DNA of 64,000 nucleotides. Source: JAHEME01 sp034435035 (lineage in GTDB: Bacteria > Chloroflexota > Anaerolineae > Aggregatilineales > UBA3940). A program made the translations under genes and the position numbers. Shown piece after piece: positions 18,165-26,189 of this stretch. A model generated the notes under the pieces. The model ran no database searches and was not told where the DNA came from. It was given only the letters and a program-made list of their open reading frames with translations. The stretch is taken from positions 1 to 64,000 of the forward strand of contig DAOTXW010000060.1 of the NCBI GenBank assembly GCA_034435035.1, read 5' to 3'. Position 1 is the first letter of the stretch, and each line of letters starts with the position of its first letter.

Positions 18165-19829
18165 ATGTCTTCTGTCGATATCCTGATCAGCTGCCCGGCC
18201 TGCCAGCACAGCATGCCGTTCACCCGCCCGCTGGCCAGCTGCCCGGCCTGCGGGGGAGGCAACCTCGATGCCGCCTACCGGGTGGCCGAAAGGCTCCCCT
18301 GGCCGGAGGCGCTCCGGGATCGCCCGCGCACCATGTGGCGCTACCACGAACTGCTGCCCCTGCGCAGCAGCGCCTCCCGGGTGACGCTGGGTGAGGGCGG
18401 CACGCCGCTGATCCGCTGCGACAACCTCGGCGCCATGCTGGGGCTGCGCCATCTGTATGTCAAGGATGAGCGTCAGGGGCCTACCGGCTCGTTCAAGGAT
18501 CGGCAGGCATCGCTGGCCATTTCGGCGGTGCGCGAGATGGGCATCTCCGAGATGGTCGTCGCCAGCACCGGCAATGTCGCTATCGCCTATTCGGCCTATG
18601 CGGCTCGCGCCGGCATCAAGCTCTGGGTGTTCACCATCTCCAGCGTCCCCGGCGACAAGATGCGCGAGGTGACGCTGTACGGCACCGAGCTGATCAAGGT
18701 GACCGGCACCTATGACCAGGCCAAGCAGATCGCCGAACGCTTCGCCCAGACCAAGGGCCTGTTCCTCGACCGCGGCATCAAGAGCATCGCGGCCAAAGAG
18801 AGCATGAAGACTCTGGCCTTCGAGATCGCCGAAGACCTGGCCATGATCTACGGCCCGTCGCCCTCCGGCGCGCCGTGGCGCGCTCCGCACTGGTACATTC
18901 AGGCCGTCAGCGGCGGGCTGGGGCCAGTCGGCGTGATCAAGGGCTTCGCCGAACTGGAGGGGTTGGGCCTCTCACAGGGCACCCCCCGGCTGGGGCTGAT
19001 CCAGTCTTCCGGCTGTGATCCGATGGTGCGCGGCTTCCAGGCCGATCAGGAGGAAGCCGCTCCGATCCTGCACCCCAAGACGCGCATCGCCACCGTGGCG
19101 ACCGGCACGCCGGGCGTGGCCTATAAGATCCTGCGGCGGCATGTGCTGGAGTATGGCGGGACGTTCGAATCCGTCAGCGACGAGGATGCCTACCGGGCGC
19201 TCAAGACGGTGGCGCAGCTGGAAGGCATCTCCGTGGAGCCGGCCACGGCGCTGGCCTTCGCCGGGCTGTTCAAGATGGCCCGCCAGCGGCTGATCGACCC
19301 CGATGAGATCGTCGTCGTCAACTGCTCCGGGCACACCTTCCCGGTCGAGAAGCACATCCTGGGCGATGAACTGGGCCGTGATGTCGATGTGACCGAGGCT
19401 TCGACCGACATCCCGCAGGAGGGCCTGCTCTCCGCCCTCCAGACGGTCGATAAGCGGGTGAGTCGGGTGGTGGTGATCGAAGATGACCGCAACGCTTCGA
19501 TGCTGATGAAGCGCATCCTCCAGGCGCACGGCATCAAGGAAGTGTACCAGGCTTTTGACGGACAGGAGGGCATTGAGGCGGTCGAGCGCGTCACCCCGGA
19601 TCTGATCGTGCTCGACCTGATGATGCCGCACGTGGACGGTTTCGGTGTCCTGGACGCCCTCAAGATGGATGAGCGGCTGCGCGATGTGCCGGTGGTGGTC
19701 GTGACGGCCAAAGACCTCACCGCTGATGAGCGCGCCCGACTCAGCGGGCAGGTACAGTCCCTGCTGCTGAAGGGATCCTTTGTGGATGATGACGCGCTCC
19801 AGGCGCTGCTGGAACAGAAGCTGAGCTGA
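18165..19829 (+). CDS. Threonine synthase-like PLP enzyme fused to a response-regulator receiver
   Basis: 554 residues. Residues 10-29 form a CPAC-x12-CPAC zinc ribbon, as in many class II threonine synthases. Residues about 60-400 are a fold-type II PLP enzyme: substrate/PLP motif GPTGSFKDR with PLP lysine Lys111, ASTGNVAIAYSAYAARAG, phosphate-loop-like AVSGGLGP and the terminal NCSGHTFPVE. The expected reaction is O-phosphohomoserine to threonine. Residues about 435-554 are a complete REC domain: acidic pair Asp440/Asp441, acceptor Asp484 in VLDLMMPHVDG, VVVTAK and a Lys in LLLKGS. The REC follows in one uninterrupted frame, so this is a real fusion. It lies 39 bases after the hybrid kinase and is its plausible phosphorylation target. 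Whether the enzyme half is catalytic or a sensor is unknown. Confidence 0.9.
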   Translation: MSSVDILISCPACQHSMPFTRPLASCPACGGGNLDAAYRVAERLPWPEALRDRPRTMWRYHELLPLRSSASRVTLGEGGTPLIRCDNLGAMLGLRHLYVKDERQGPTGSFKDRQASLAISAVREMGISEMVVASTGNVAIAYSAYAARAGIKLWVFTISSVPGDKMREVTLYGTELIKVTGTYDQAKQIAERFAQTKGLFLDRGIKSIAAKESMKTLAFEIAEDLAMIYGPSPSGAPWRAPHWYIQAVSGGLGPVGVIKGFAELEGLGLSQGTPRLGLIQSSGCDPMVRGFQADQEEAAPILHPKTRIATVATGTPGVAYKILRRHVLEYGGTFESVSDEDAYRALKTVAQLEGISVEPATALAFAGLFKMARQRLIDPDEIVVVNCSGHTFPVEKHILGDELGRDVDVTEASTDIPQEGLLSALQTVDKRVSRVVVIEDDRNASMLMKRILQAHGIKEVYQAFDGQEGIEAVERVTPDLIVLDLMMPHVDGFGVLDALKMDERLRDVPVVVVTAKDLTADERARLSGQVQSLLLKGSFVDDDALQALLEQKLS

Positions 19830-19857
19830 TCACCATGACCCTCGCTGGACAGGAGAA

Positions 19858-19875
19858 ATGTTGAGGCGAGCGTGA
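19858..19875 (+). CDS. Possible five-codon leader ORF overlapping the transporter start
   Basis: AGGAG at 19851-19855 is followed by ATG-TTG-AGG-CGA-GCG-TGA; its stop overlaps the GTG start of the DMT transporter (GTGA). The strong ribosome site fits the mini-ORF or its TTG better than the transporter GTG, which lies 16 bases away. Re-initiation at GTG would couple the two. It may be fortuitous. Confidence 0.3.
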   Translation: MLRRA

Positions 19876-20936
19876 CTTACCCACCGCAGGCGCGCGGAGG
19901 ACTCCGCGCCGGGCTGCTGGCCGGGCTGCTGACCCCGGTCTTCATGGGGATGGCGCCGATCTTCGGTAAGCTGGCAATCCGCTCTGGCCTGGATCCCTAC
20001 ACGCTGGCAGCGATCCGCACCGCAGCGGCCGCCGCGGTCCTGTGGGTAGTCTACCTGATCTTCTTCCGCCGGTTCATCTATATCTTCCCGGCCGGCCTGC
20101 TGGGCACGGCGGCGGTGGGGGCCGTCAACGGGCTGGGATCGCTGCTGTATTATAACGGCCTGCTCCTGCTGGATGACGCCTCGCTGGCCCAGCTGCTGAA
20201 CATGCTGTATGTGGTCTTCGTCATGCTGCTGACGCGCATTTACGGCGGCCATATCTCACGGATCAGCCTGCTGCGCGGCGCCCTGGCTTTCCTGGCCGTC
20301 TACCTGCTGACGGGCTTCGACGGGGCGGGCCGCGGCGCGGTGCACTGGCTGGGCGTCGGGCTGATGATCGGTTCGGCCTTCACGTATGCCTACCATGTCG
20401 TCATCGGCCAGCGCGGGATGTTCGAGATGCCCGCGCCGACCATGGCGCTGTACGCCCTGACGTGGATGGCGGTGACGGTGGTGCTGGGGCGTCTGCTGCT
20501 GGGCCGCTACCTGATGGGGTCGTGGGCGCCGGTGGTGCCGGCTGGCTGGCTGTTCGTGATCGGCCTGACGGCGGTCACCGCCCTGTCCCGGGTGACCCTG
20601 TTCGCTGGCGTGCGGAACCTGGGCGCGCTGCAGACCCTGCTGCTCAGCGCTGCCGAGATCGGCGTGACCCTGCTGGCGGCCTTTCTGATGCTGGGCGAGA
20701 GCCTGGCGCTGCCCCAGTGGATCGGCGTGCTGGTGCTGCTGGCGAGTGTGGCGCTCTCGCGCTGGGATTCCGATATCCGCGATGCGGCCTACCGCCCGCT
20801 GCTGGTGCCCAGCCCGCTGGGCGGCCTGCCGCTGGGCAGCACGCCCCTGACGCCCAACCGCTTCTCCACCATCTCCCGTCTGTACCGCCGCCGCCCGCGC
20901 TCCAAGCTGGCCGATGCGCCGCCCGGCCCCACCTAG
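19872..20936 (+). CDS. EamA/DMT-superfamily transporter
   Basis: 354 residues, mostly hydrophobic, with about ten membrane helices in two repeats beginning LLAGLLTPVFMGMAPIFGKLAI and ending with LAAFLMLGESLALPQWIGVLVLLASVAL, the EamA hallmark. These proteins export or import small metabolites, often amino acids or purines; the substrate cannot be told from sequence. The C-terminus (about 290-354) is a Pro/Arg-rich cytoplasmic tail not typical of the family. GTG at 19872 is used. Its 3' end overlaps the convergent hydrolase gene by four bases. It sits 42 bases after the threonine synthase-REC fusion, so export of threonine or a related amino acid is possible but only contextual. Confidence 0.85.
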   Translation: MTYPPQARGGLRAGLLAGLLTPVFMGMAPIFGKLAIRSGLDPYTLAAIRTAAAAAVLWVVYLIFFRRFIYIFPAGLLGTAAVGAVNGLGSLLYYNGLLLLDDASLAQLLNMLYVVFVMLLTRIYGGHISRISLLRGALAFLAVYLLTGFDGAGRGAVHWLGVGLMIGSAFTYAYHVVIGQRGMFEMPAPTMALYALTWMAVTVVLGRLLLGRYLMGSWAPVVPAGWLFVIGLTAVTALSRVTLFAGVRNLGALQTLLLSAAEIGVTLLAAFLMLGESLALPQWIGVLVLLASVALSRWDSDIRDAAYRPLLVPSPLGGLPLGSTPLTPNRFSTISRLYRRRPRSKLADAPPGPT

Positions 20937-21748
20937 CCGATCGCGTAACCCGCGAACCGGTCGGGGATCAGCACCGCTGTCTCCGGGCTGAGTGCGCGCA
21001 CCCGGCTGGCGAAGGCCGCCAGATCGATCCGCCGCAGCGTCGGGATCAGCCCCGCCGGCGGGACGATCATCGGCCGCACGGGCCGATCCAGCGGCTGGAA
21101 CATGTCGTCCCAGTGATTGGGCAGCACCAGCCGGGGCCGGCAGCCCGCCAGGATGGCCCCCAGCCGCGCCGGGGACGCGTCCGCGCCGATCAGCAGCACG
21201 TCAGCCTGAACCGCCGGCTCCGCCTCGATCCCGCTGGCCACCAGCACGCTGACTCCCTCCGCCTCCACCCGGAACGAGAGCAGACTGTCCATCCGGTAAT
21301 CGCGGGCTTGCAGCGGCGGCCGCAGGCCGGGGCGCAGCGGGCCGGTGTACGGGATGCGCCCGAAGATGCGGCGGTGACGCGAGCGGTAGACCGTCACCCG
21401 GAACGGGCCGCAGGCCAGCGCATCGCCCGGCCCGATGCCGCGCAGCCGATCCGCGGGGACGCCCAGCAGCGCCAGCAGAGCGCAGCCCTGCGGGGAAGCG
21501 TAGATCGACGCGCCGGTCAGACGGGCGGCCTCCGGCACGTCCATCAGGTGATCGTAGTGGGCGTGCGTCACCAGCAGATGCCCGGCAGGCGGGGTATGGT
21601 GAGCAATCGCGGCCGCGTCCGGGATGGCCCGCCCCAGCGCCACCTGCCGCAGCGGCAGCCGCGTGAAGTACGGGTCGATCAGCAGCCGTCCGTCCGGGTG
21701 CTCAAAGTGCCAGCCGGCGGCCCCCAGGTAGCGCAGCGTGATCGCCAT
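20933..21748 (-). CDS. Metallo-beta-lactamase-fold hydrolase (UlaG-like)
   Basis: 271 residues. It begins ITLRYLGAAGWHFEH and contains the metal-binding THAHYDHLMD motif (about residues 60-69), followed by further His/Asp candidates (SRHRR, LPNHWDD). It resembles the UlaG/YtkL group of metallo-beta-lactamase hydrolases with a Mn/Zn dimetal site. The substrate is unknown. It is the last gene of a minus-strand run of three hydrolases, with only three bases between it and the upstream lipase-like gene, so it is co-transcribed. Its 3' end overlaps that of the convergent transporter. Confidence 0.8.
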   Translation of the reverse strand: MAITLRYLGAAGWHFEHPDGRLLIDPYFTRLPLRQVALGRAIPDAAAIAHHTPPAGHLLVTHAHYDHLMDVPEAARLTGASIYASPQGCALLALLGVPADRLRGIGPGDALACGPFRVTVYRSRHRRIFGRIPYTGPLRPGLRPPLQARDYRMDSLLSFRVEAEGVSVLVASGIEAEPAVQADVLLIGADASPARLGAILAGCRPRLVLPNHWDDMFQPLDRPVRPMIVPPAGLIPTLRRIDLAAFASRVRALSPETAVLIPDRFAGYAIG

Positions 21749-21751
21749 GCT

Positions 21752-23071
21752 TCAGACGATGCCGCTCAGCAGGGCGATCTCGGCGTGGTCGAGCGGCTCG
21801 TCGGCCATCGTCTTGCGGGCGATCTCCTGCGGGGTCACCAGGCTGCCCGGCTCGGCGGCCCGCATCGGCAGATCGGCCTGTACCACATCCTCCAGCCGCC
21901 GCACCAGCCCCGCCGGCTCGGCGCCCTCCACCCAGGCCTGGATGGCGTCGATCACGGTGCGCTCCAGCACCAGCTCGGTATGCACCTCGTTGACGTAATA
22001 GGCGGGCCGCCCCGGCAGCACGGCGGAGGCGATCGCTACGGTGCCGTCGCCGGTGTCGCTGCCCTCCCACATGCGGCGCAGCATCCCCATCAGCCCGCCC
22101 TCCAGCCGCACCGGCGTGTTATAGAGTGCGCCGGCAACGCAGTAGACCGGCGTCTGCGGGTCGGCGGCGGCGACCTGATCATGATGGGCGCGGGCGCGCT
22201 CCAGATGGCCGGTATGGATCGGCACACCCTGCTGCGCCCAGGTCTGGGCATCCCAGATGTCCGAGCCGGGCACCGGGTCCCAGCCCGGATACAGGCCGCG
22301 CGGGGCCGGCAGGATCTGGTACAGGCTGGGCAGGGTCCGCAGCAGGCGCAGGGCGTCATTCTGCGGGTTGAGCGCCTCGATGATGGCGATCTTGGCATCG
22401 CCCGCGCCGCCGCGGGTGAGGAAGGTGACGGCGGGCAGCGCCCCGCGGAAGGGCGCGCCAAGCATGATCGCCCGCTTCACGCGGCGTTCGGCATGGGCGC
22501 GGGTGCGCTCGCCGGTCAGGTAGTCGAGCGCCAGCAGCCCGCCCAGGCTGTGCCCCACCAGCGTGACCTGTTCGAAGCCCGTCTCAGCCGTCTTTTCATC
22601 GATGAAGGCCCGCAGCGCGTCGGCCATGTCCCACGTCGCCAGCCGCCAGTCGTAGGGGAAGGTGGTCACCGCGTAGCGGGGCTGCAGGCCCAGCAGCAGC
22701 CGCGCGTAGACGATCCAGACCAGGCCCCGGGGCCGGACGCGCACCCCGGCCTGCGCCGCCGACCGCCCATCCGGGGCCAGATCGAGCCGGTTCAGATGGC
22801 CGCGCACGTAGGCCAGCGGGTTGATCCACAGCAGCTGGGGATCGTCGCCGGCGTCCTCCAGCGTGGAACCCATGAGGCCCGGCAGCAGCACGATCAGGGA
22901 ATCGCCGCGCTTGCGGGCGGCTTCGGGCAGCCGCGCCAGGGCGCGCACCTCGGCGGCCCGCTGGCCCCAGAAGCAGGTCAGGTCGGCGTCGCTGGCCTGA
23001 TGCGCGACGAACTGCCTCAGCTCATGCTCGCTCAGCCCGCTGATGCGGTTCATCTGAGACGTGGTATTCAC
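21752..23071 (-). CDS. Lipase/acyltransferase-like alpha/beta hydrolase (LCAT/PGAP1 type)
   Basis: 439 residues. VLLPGLMGSTL near residue 65 is the oxyanion/strand-1 motif and GHSLGGLLALDYL holds the nucleophile Ser (G-H-S-L-G). Length and the LPGLMGS opening match LCAT-like phospholipid acyltransferases and esterases. The candidate acid and His lie in the C-terminal half (GDGTVAIASAVLPG, EVHTELVL). GTG at 23071 is chosen because AAGGAG precedes it by eight bases; an open frame extends further upstream but runs inside the previous gene. The start lies within the 3' end of the upstream hydrolase (50-base overlap). No signal peptide is seen, so it is probably cytoplasmic. Confidence 0.75.
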   Translation of the reverse strand: MNTTSQMNRISGLSEHELRQFVAHQASDADLTCFWGQRAAEVRALARLPEAARKRGDSLIVLLPGLMGSTLEDAGDDPQLLWINPLAYVRGHLNRLDLAPDGRSAAQAGVRVRPRGLVWIVYARLLLGLQPRYAVTTFPYDWRLATWDMADALRAFIDEKTAETGFEQVTLVGHSLGGLLALDYLTGERTRAHAERRVKRAIMLGAPFRGALPAVTFLTRGGAGDAKIAIIEALNPQNDALRLLRTLPSLYQILPAPRGLYPGWDPVPGSDIWDAQTWAQQGVPIHTGHLERARAHHDQVAAADPQTPVYCVAGALYNTPVRLEGGLMGMLRRMWEGSDTGDGTVAIASAVLPGRPAYYVNEVHTELVLERTVIDAIQAWVEGAEPAGLVRRLEDVVQADLPMRAAEPGSLVTPQEIARKTMADEPLDHAEIALLSGIV

Positions 23072-23930
23072 GACGGTCGCTCCTTGGGCGTGAGAGAAAC
23101 TCCTGCACGATGGCGTTGAACGCCTCCGGCTCTTCCAGCATTGGCATGTGCGCGCTGCGCGGCAGGACCTCGACCTGTGCGCCGGGGATGCGCCGGCTCC
23201 CCGCGGCGCAGGGATCGATCGGCAGCATGGCATCCTGCTGCCCCCAGATGATCAGGGCGGGGGGCTCCAGCGCCGCCAGCTCATTGAAGAAACGGCGCCG
23301 GCGTTTGTCCGGCAGGAAGTCGGCGGCCAGCATGCGCAGCCCCGGCCACCAGACCAGCAGCCCGCGGGCCAGGTTCACCTCGGAGACCCGGATGATCGGC
23401 TCCCGCGCCGCTCCCCACGGATCGACAATCGCCAGCCCCTCCAGGGAGCGCAGCACGTAGGGGTCGGCGCGGCGCGTGGCAGCCGCTGCCAGCAGATAAG
23501 GCGTCCGCGGCAGCATCCGCGCCGCGGTGCCCCAGGGGAAGCTCTCGCTCAGCCCCACCGGGTTGACCAGCACCACCCGCGACACCCGGCCCGGATGCGT
23601 CAGCGCCCAGGCGATGCTGAGCGCGCCGCCCAGCGAGTTGCCCATCAGCGTGACCGGCGGCAGCTCCAGCGCATCCAGCAGCCCGGTCAGCCAGCGGCAG
23701 TAGAAGGCCAGCTCGTAGGGCCAGCGCCCGCCCGCCGAGCGCCCGTGCCCCGGCAGGTCGGGGGCGATGACGGTGAAGCGGCCGCGCAGCGCCTCCACCG
23801 TATAGGTCCAGCACTCCGAGCTTGCGGCCCAGCCGTGCAGCAGGATAACCGGCGGCCCGTGCCCCTCGATGCGCACATGGGTGAGGATTCCATCCACGGG
23901 GATCATCTGGCCTGTGTCCATGGCGCCCAT
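23022..23930 (-). CDS. Alpha/beta hydrolase
   Basis: 302 residues from ATG 23930 (ATG 23921 is equally possible; no clear ribosome site). Classic fold: VILLHGWAASSECW, VIAPDLPGHGRSAGG, MGNSLGGALSIAWALTHP with nucleophile Ser in GNSLGG, then a cap region, LIIWGQQDAMLPID (acid) and LPRSAHMPMLEEPEAF (His). It belongs to the large family including haloalkane dehalogenases, C-C hydrolases and esterases; the substrate is unknown. It is first of three minus-strand hydrolase genes and overlaps the next by 50 bases. It is divergent from the cysteine operon. Confidence 0.8.
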   Translation of the reverse strand: MGAMDTGQMIPVDGILTHVRIEGHGPPVILLHGWAASSECWTYTVEALRGRFTVIAPDLPGHGRSAGGRWPYELAFYCRWLTGLLDALELPPVTLMGNSLGGALSIAWALTHPGRVSRVVLVNPVGLSESFPWGTAARMLPRTPYLLAAAATRRADPYVLRSLEGLAIVDPWGAAREPIIRVSEVNLARGLLVWWPGLRMLAADFLPDKRRRRFFNELAALEPPALIIWGQQDAMLPIDPCAAGSRRIPGAQVEVLPRSAHMPMLEEPEAFNAIVQEFLSRPRSDRREYHVSDEPHQRAERA

Positions 23931-24008
23931 TATGGCCCGGAGGGCGGGCCGGCGAAAGTCGGGCGCGGAGCGGCCTCGCACGGGGGCGGCGTCCCGCCGG
24001 AACCCGAC

Positions 24009-24036
24009 TTGATCTGTCAGGAATTATCGCTATACT
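24009..24036 (+). promoter_or_regulatory. Promoter of the cysteine operon
   Basis: TTGATC (24009-24014), 16 bases, TATACT (24031-24036): a good housekeeping-type promoter in otherwise GC-rich DNA. Transcription would begin near 24043, giving a leader of about 277 bases before cysK. Confidence 0.7.
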
Positions 24037-24042
24037 CTCCTT

Positions 24043-24319
24043 CCGTATGAACACCGCGATTGATGCGCCACTCTGGATGGGGGCCTGCATGTGTCCGGGG
24101 CGGGGCCGATAGCCACCGCCGCGTCACGGGACTCCCTGCGCTAAGCGCCCGTTTGTTCCCTCAAGCAGCCAGCTGACGACGACCGGTGAACGGCCCCGCG
24201 GCGAAAGCCCCGCAGCCGCGTGCTGCCTGATGCGTGCATCGCGCCGGACTGCGCCGTTTTTGGCTGGCTGCTTGGCTGCTGGATCGTCGGCTGCACTGAC
24301 CCGGACCTCTGGAGGGATC
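24043..24319 (+). promoter_or_regulatory. Long 5' leader of cysK with hairpins
   Basis: About 277 bases between the promoter and cysK. Besides the small ORF it contains a CGCGGC/GCCGCG hairpin (24197-24202 with 24215-24220) and a T5 run near 24258-24262 preceded by GC-rich self-complementary sequence. I recognise no SAM, cobalamin or T-box signature. It may be a transcription attenuator responding to the small ORF. Confidence 0.45.
24047..24112 (+). CDS. Candidate cysteine-containing leader peptide
   Basis: A 21-codon ORF starting only about four bases after the predicted transcription start, so nearly leaderless: MNTAIDAPLW then MGACMCPGRGR. It has two Cys codons in a Cys-x-Cys arrangement near its end and lies upstream of the cysteine synthase gene. 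Leaderless Cys-rich upstream ORFs that sense cysteine are known in mycobacteria. This resemblance is suggestive only; two Cys codons is fewer than the known cases. Confidence 0.4.
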   Translation: MNTAIDAPLWMGACMCPGRGR

Positions 24320-25255
24320 ATGAGAATCGCCAAGGATGTCACTGAACTGATCGGCAATACCCCGCTGGTGCGTCTGCGCCGGGTGACCGAAGGCGCCGTC
24401 GCCGAGGTGGTTGCCAAGCTGGAGTTCTTCAACCCGGCCCACAGCGTCAAGGATCGCATCGGTGTGGCCATGCTGGATGCCGCCGAGCAGGCGGGCCGGC
24501 TGACGCCCGACACGGTGATCGTCGAGCCGACCAGCGGCAACACCGGCATCGCCCTGGCGTTTGTGGCGGCGGCCCGCGGCTACCGCTGCATCCTGACCAT
24601 GCCGGAGACGATGAGCAAGGAGCGCCGCGCCCTGCTGCGGGCCTACGGCGCGGAACTGGTTCTCACCCCCGGCCCGGAAGGCATGGCCGGGGCGATCAGG
24701 AAGGCGGAGGAAATCGCCGCCGCCGACCCGCACAGGTACTTCATCCCGCAGCAGTTCGAGAACCCGGCTAACCCGGAGATCCACCGCCGCACCACCGCCG
24801 AGGAGATCTGGCGTGATACGGACGGCCAGGTGGATATCCTGGTCTCCGGCGTGGGCACCGGCGGCACGATCACCGGGGTGGGCGAGGTGATCAAGGCGCG
24901 CAAGCCCTCGTTCCGGGCCGTAGCCGTCGAGCCGGATGCCTCGCCGGTGCTGTCCGGCGGGCAGAAGGGGCCGCACCCCATCCAGGGCATCGGCGCGGGC
25001 TTCGTGCCCGGCGTACTCAATACGTCGATCTACGACGAGATCATCCGTGTCCGGGCCGATGATGCCTTCGCCACCGCGCGGCGCATGGCCCGTGAGGAAG
25101 GGCTGCTGGTCGGCATCTCGTCCGGCGCGGCGGTCTGGGCCGCGCTGGAGGTAGCCCGCCGCCCGGAGAACGCCGGCAGGCTGATCGTGGTGATCATCCC
25201 CTCGTTCGGGGAGCGGTATCTCAGCACGGCGCTGTTCGCCGATCTGATGGAATGA
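24320..25255 (+). CDS. cysK: Cysteine synthase (O-acetylserine sulfhydrylase)
   Basis: 311 residues, usual length. It makes L-cysteine from O-acetylserine and sulfide using PLP. Visible motifs: [19 protein letters not shown] with the PLP-binding Lys (about residue 42); [21 protein letters not shown] (phosphate/substrate loop); [53 protein letters not shown] 24320 is preceded by GGAGG, which excludes the in-frame upstream ATG at 24230. Its stop overlaps a possible start of the serine acetyltransferase gene, so substrate-forming and substrate-using enzymes are co-translated. Confidence 0.95.
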   Translation: MRIAKDVTELIGNTPLVRLRRVTEGAVAEVVAKLEFFNPAHSVKDRIGVAMLDAAEQAGRLTPDTVIVEPTSGNTGIALAFVAAARGYRCILTMPETMSKERRALLRAYGAELVLTPGPEGMAGAIRKAEEIAAADPHRYFIPQQFENPANPEIHRRTTAEEIWRDTDGQVDILVSGVGTGGTITGVGEVIKARKPSFRAVAVEPDASPVLSGGQKGPHPIQGIGAGFVPGVLNTSIYDEIIRVRADDAFATARRMAREEGLLVGISSGAAVWAALEVARRPENAGRLIVVIIPSFGERYLSTALFADLME

Positions 25256-25272
25256 CGGGAGGGGGCGAAGGT

Positions 25273-26004
25273 ATGTTCAGGACACTCCGGCAGGACCTTG
25301 ACGCCGTTTTTGAGCGCGACCCGGCGGCACGCAGCGTGCTGGAGGTCGTGTTGACCTATCCCGGCCTGCATGCGCTGTGGGGGCATCGCGCCGCGCACTG
25401 GCTCTGGCGGCATGGCCTCAAGCTGCCGGGCCGCCTGCTCTCGCACCTGATGCGCGGCCTGACCGGGATCGAAATCCATCCCGGCGCACGCATCGGCCCC
25501 GGCTTCTTCATCGATCATGGCATGGGCGTGGTCATCGGCGAGACGGCTGAGGTTGGCGCGAATGTCACGCTGTACCACGGGGTGACGCTGGGCGGCACCA
25601 CGCATGAGAAGGGCAAACGCCATCCCACGCTGGGCGATCATGTGGTGGTGGGCGCGGGGGCCAAGATTCTGGGCGCGATTGCCATCGGCGATCACAGTCG
25701 CATCGGGGCCAATGCGGTGGTTGTCAAACCGGTGCCGCCGCATTCAGTGGTAGTGGGCGTGCCGGGGCATGTCGTCCGCCAGAAGCATCCCGCCGGCGCT
25801 GCCGGGACGGACCTCAACCACAACGTGCTGCCGGATGTGATGACCGCCCGTATCAACCTGCTGCAGGCCCGTGTGGAGCAGCTGGAGCGTCTGCTGGCGG
25901 CAACGCACGGGAGCGGCAACGGCGATGGCCACCGGCATCAGGAGGAGGTGGCGGATCAACTGGCCAGCCTGGCCGGTGGGGAGGTCGATGCGTTCCAGAT
26001 CTGA
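25273..26004 (+). CDS. cysE: Serine O-acetyltransferase
   Basis: 243 residues. It transfers acetyl from acetyl-CoA to serine, the first step of cysteine synthesis. Short EpsC/CysE type: helical N-terminus ([19 protein letters not shown]), then left-handed beta-helix hexapeptide repeats with catalytic-type [16 protein letters not shown] and [34 protein letters not shown]. The C-terminal 50 residues form a helix ([16 protein letters not shown]) and an acidic His-rich tail. ATG 25273 has GGGAGG upstream; ATG 25252, overlapping the cysK stop, is the alternative. The very C-terminus ends in Ile, as expected of CysE tails that bind CysK. Confidence 0.92.
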   Translation: MFRTLRQDLDAVFERDPAARSVLEVVLTYPGLHALWGHRAAHWLWRHGLKLPGRLLSHLMRGLTGIEIHPGARIGPGFFIDHGMGVVIGETAEVGANVTLYHGVTLGGTTHEKGKRHPTLGDHVVVGAGAKILGAIAIGDHSRIGANAVVVKPVPPHSVVVGVPGHVVRQKHPAGAAGTDLNHNVLPDVMTARINLLQARVEQLERLLAATHGSGNGDGHRHQEEVADQLASLAGGEVDAFQI

Positions 26005-26029
26005 CGCGCACCCCGCCGCCGCGACTGTC

Positions 26030-26058
26030 TTTACACACTGCCGGCTGTGTGCTAAAAT
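26030..26058 (+). promoter_or_regulatory. Promoter of the greA leader
   Basis: TTTACA (26030-26035), 17 bases, TAAAAT (26053-26058). Transcription would start near 26065 and run through a hairpin-rich leader into greA. Confidence 0.75.
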
Positions 26059-26063
26059 ACTTT

Positions 26064-26163
26064 CGCACAACGTCGTGCGAACACGAACTGAGCGTAGCTC
26101 AGTTCGTTGTGCCTGTCTCCGGATAGCCGCTACCCCGATCGCCTGTTTGGGGCGGTTTTTTTT
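26064..26163 (+). terminator. greA leader: hairpins plus intrinsic terminator (attenuator or small RNA)
   Basis: The leader has CGCAC/GTGCG (26064-26079), then a perfect 11-bp hairpin ACGAACTGAGC-GTA-GCTCAGTTCGT (26083-26107). GCACAA (26065-26070) can alternatively pair with TTGTGC (26107-26112). It ends with ATCGCC/GGCGGT (26138-26156) followed by eight T (26156-26163). As the promoter lies just upstream and greA starts at 26190, most transcripts would stop in the leader unless read-through is regulated. Terminated greA leader RNAs (GraL) are known in E. coli; this looks like a similar layout. Confidence 0.75.
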
Positions 26164-26189
26164 GATCAGTGCACAGAGATTGAGGCTCC

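Noticed and set aside
15417..18890. 1157-codon minus-strand open frame opposite the hybrid kinase
   Set aside because: No domain; it is the mirror frame of the kinase and receivers, whose catalytic motifs are unmistakable.
20462..23119. 885-codon plus-strand open frame opposite the hydrolases
   Set aside because: Low-complexity Gln/His/Arg sequence; minus-strand genes here have catalytic motifs.
24043..24319. SAM or cobalamin riboswitch before cysK
   Set aside because: None of the conserved motifs of those classes could be seen.
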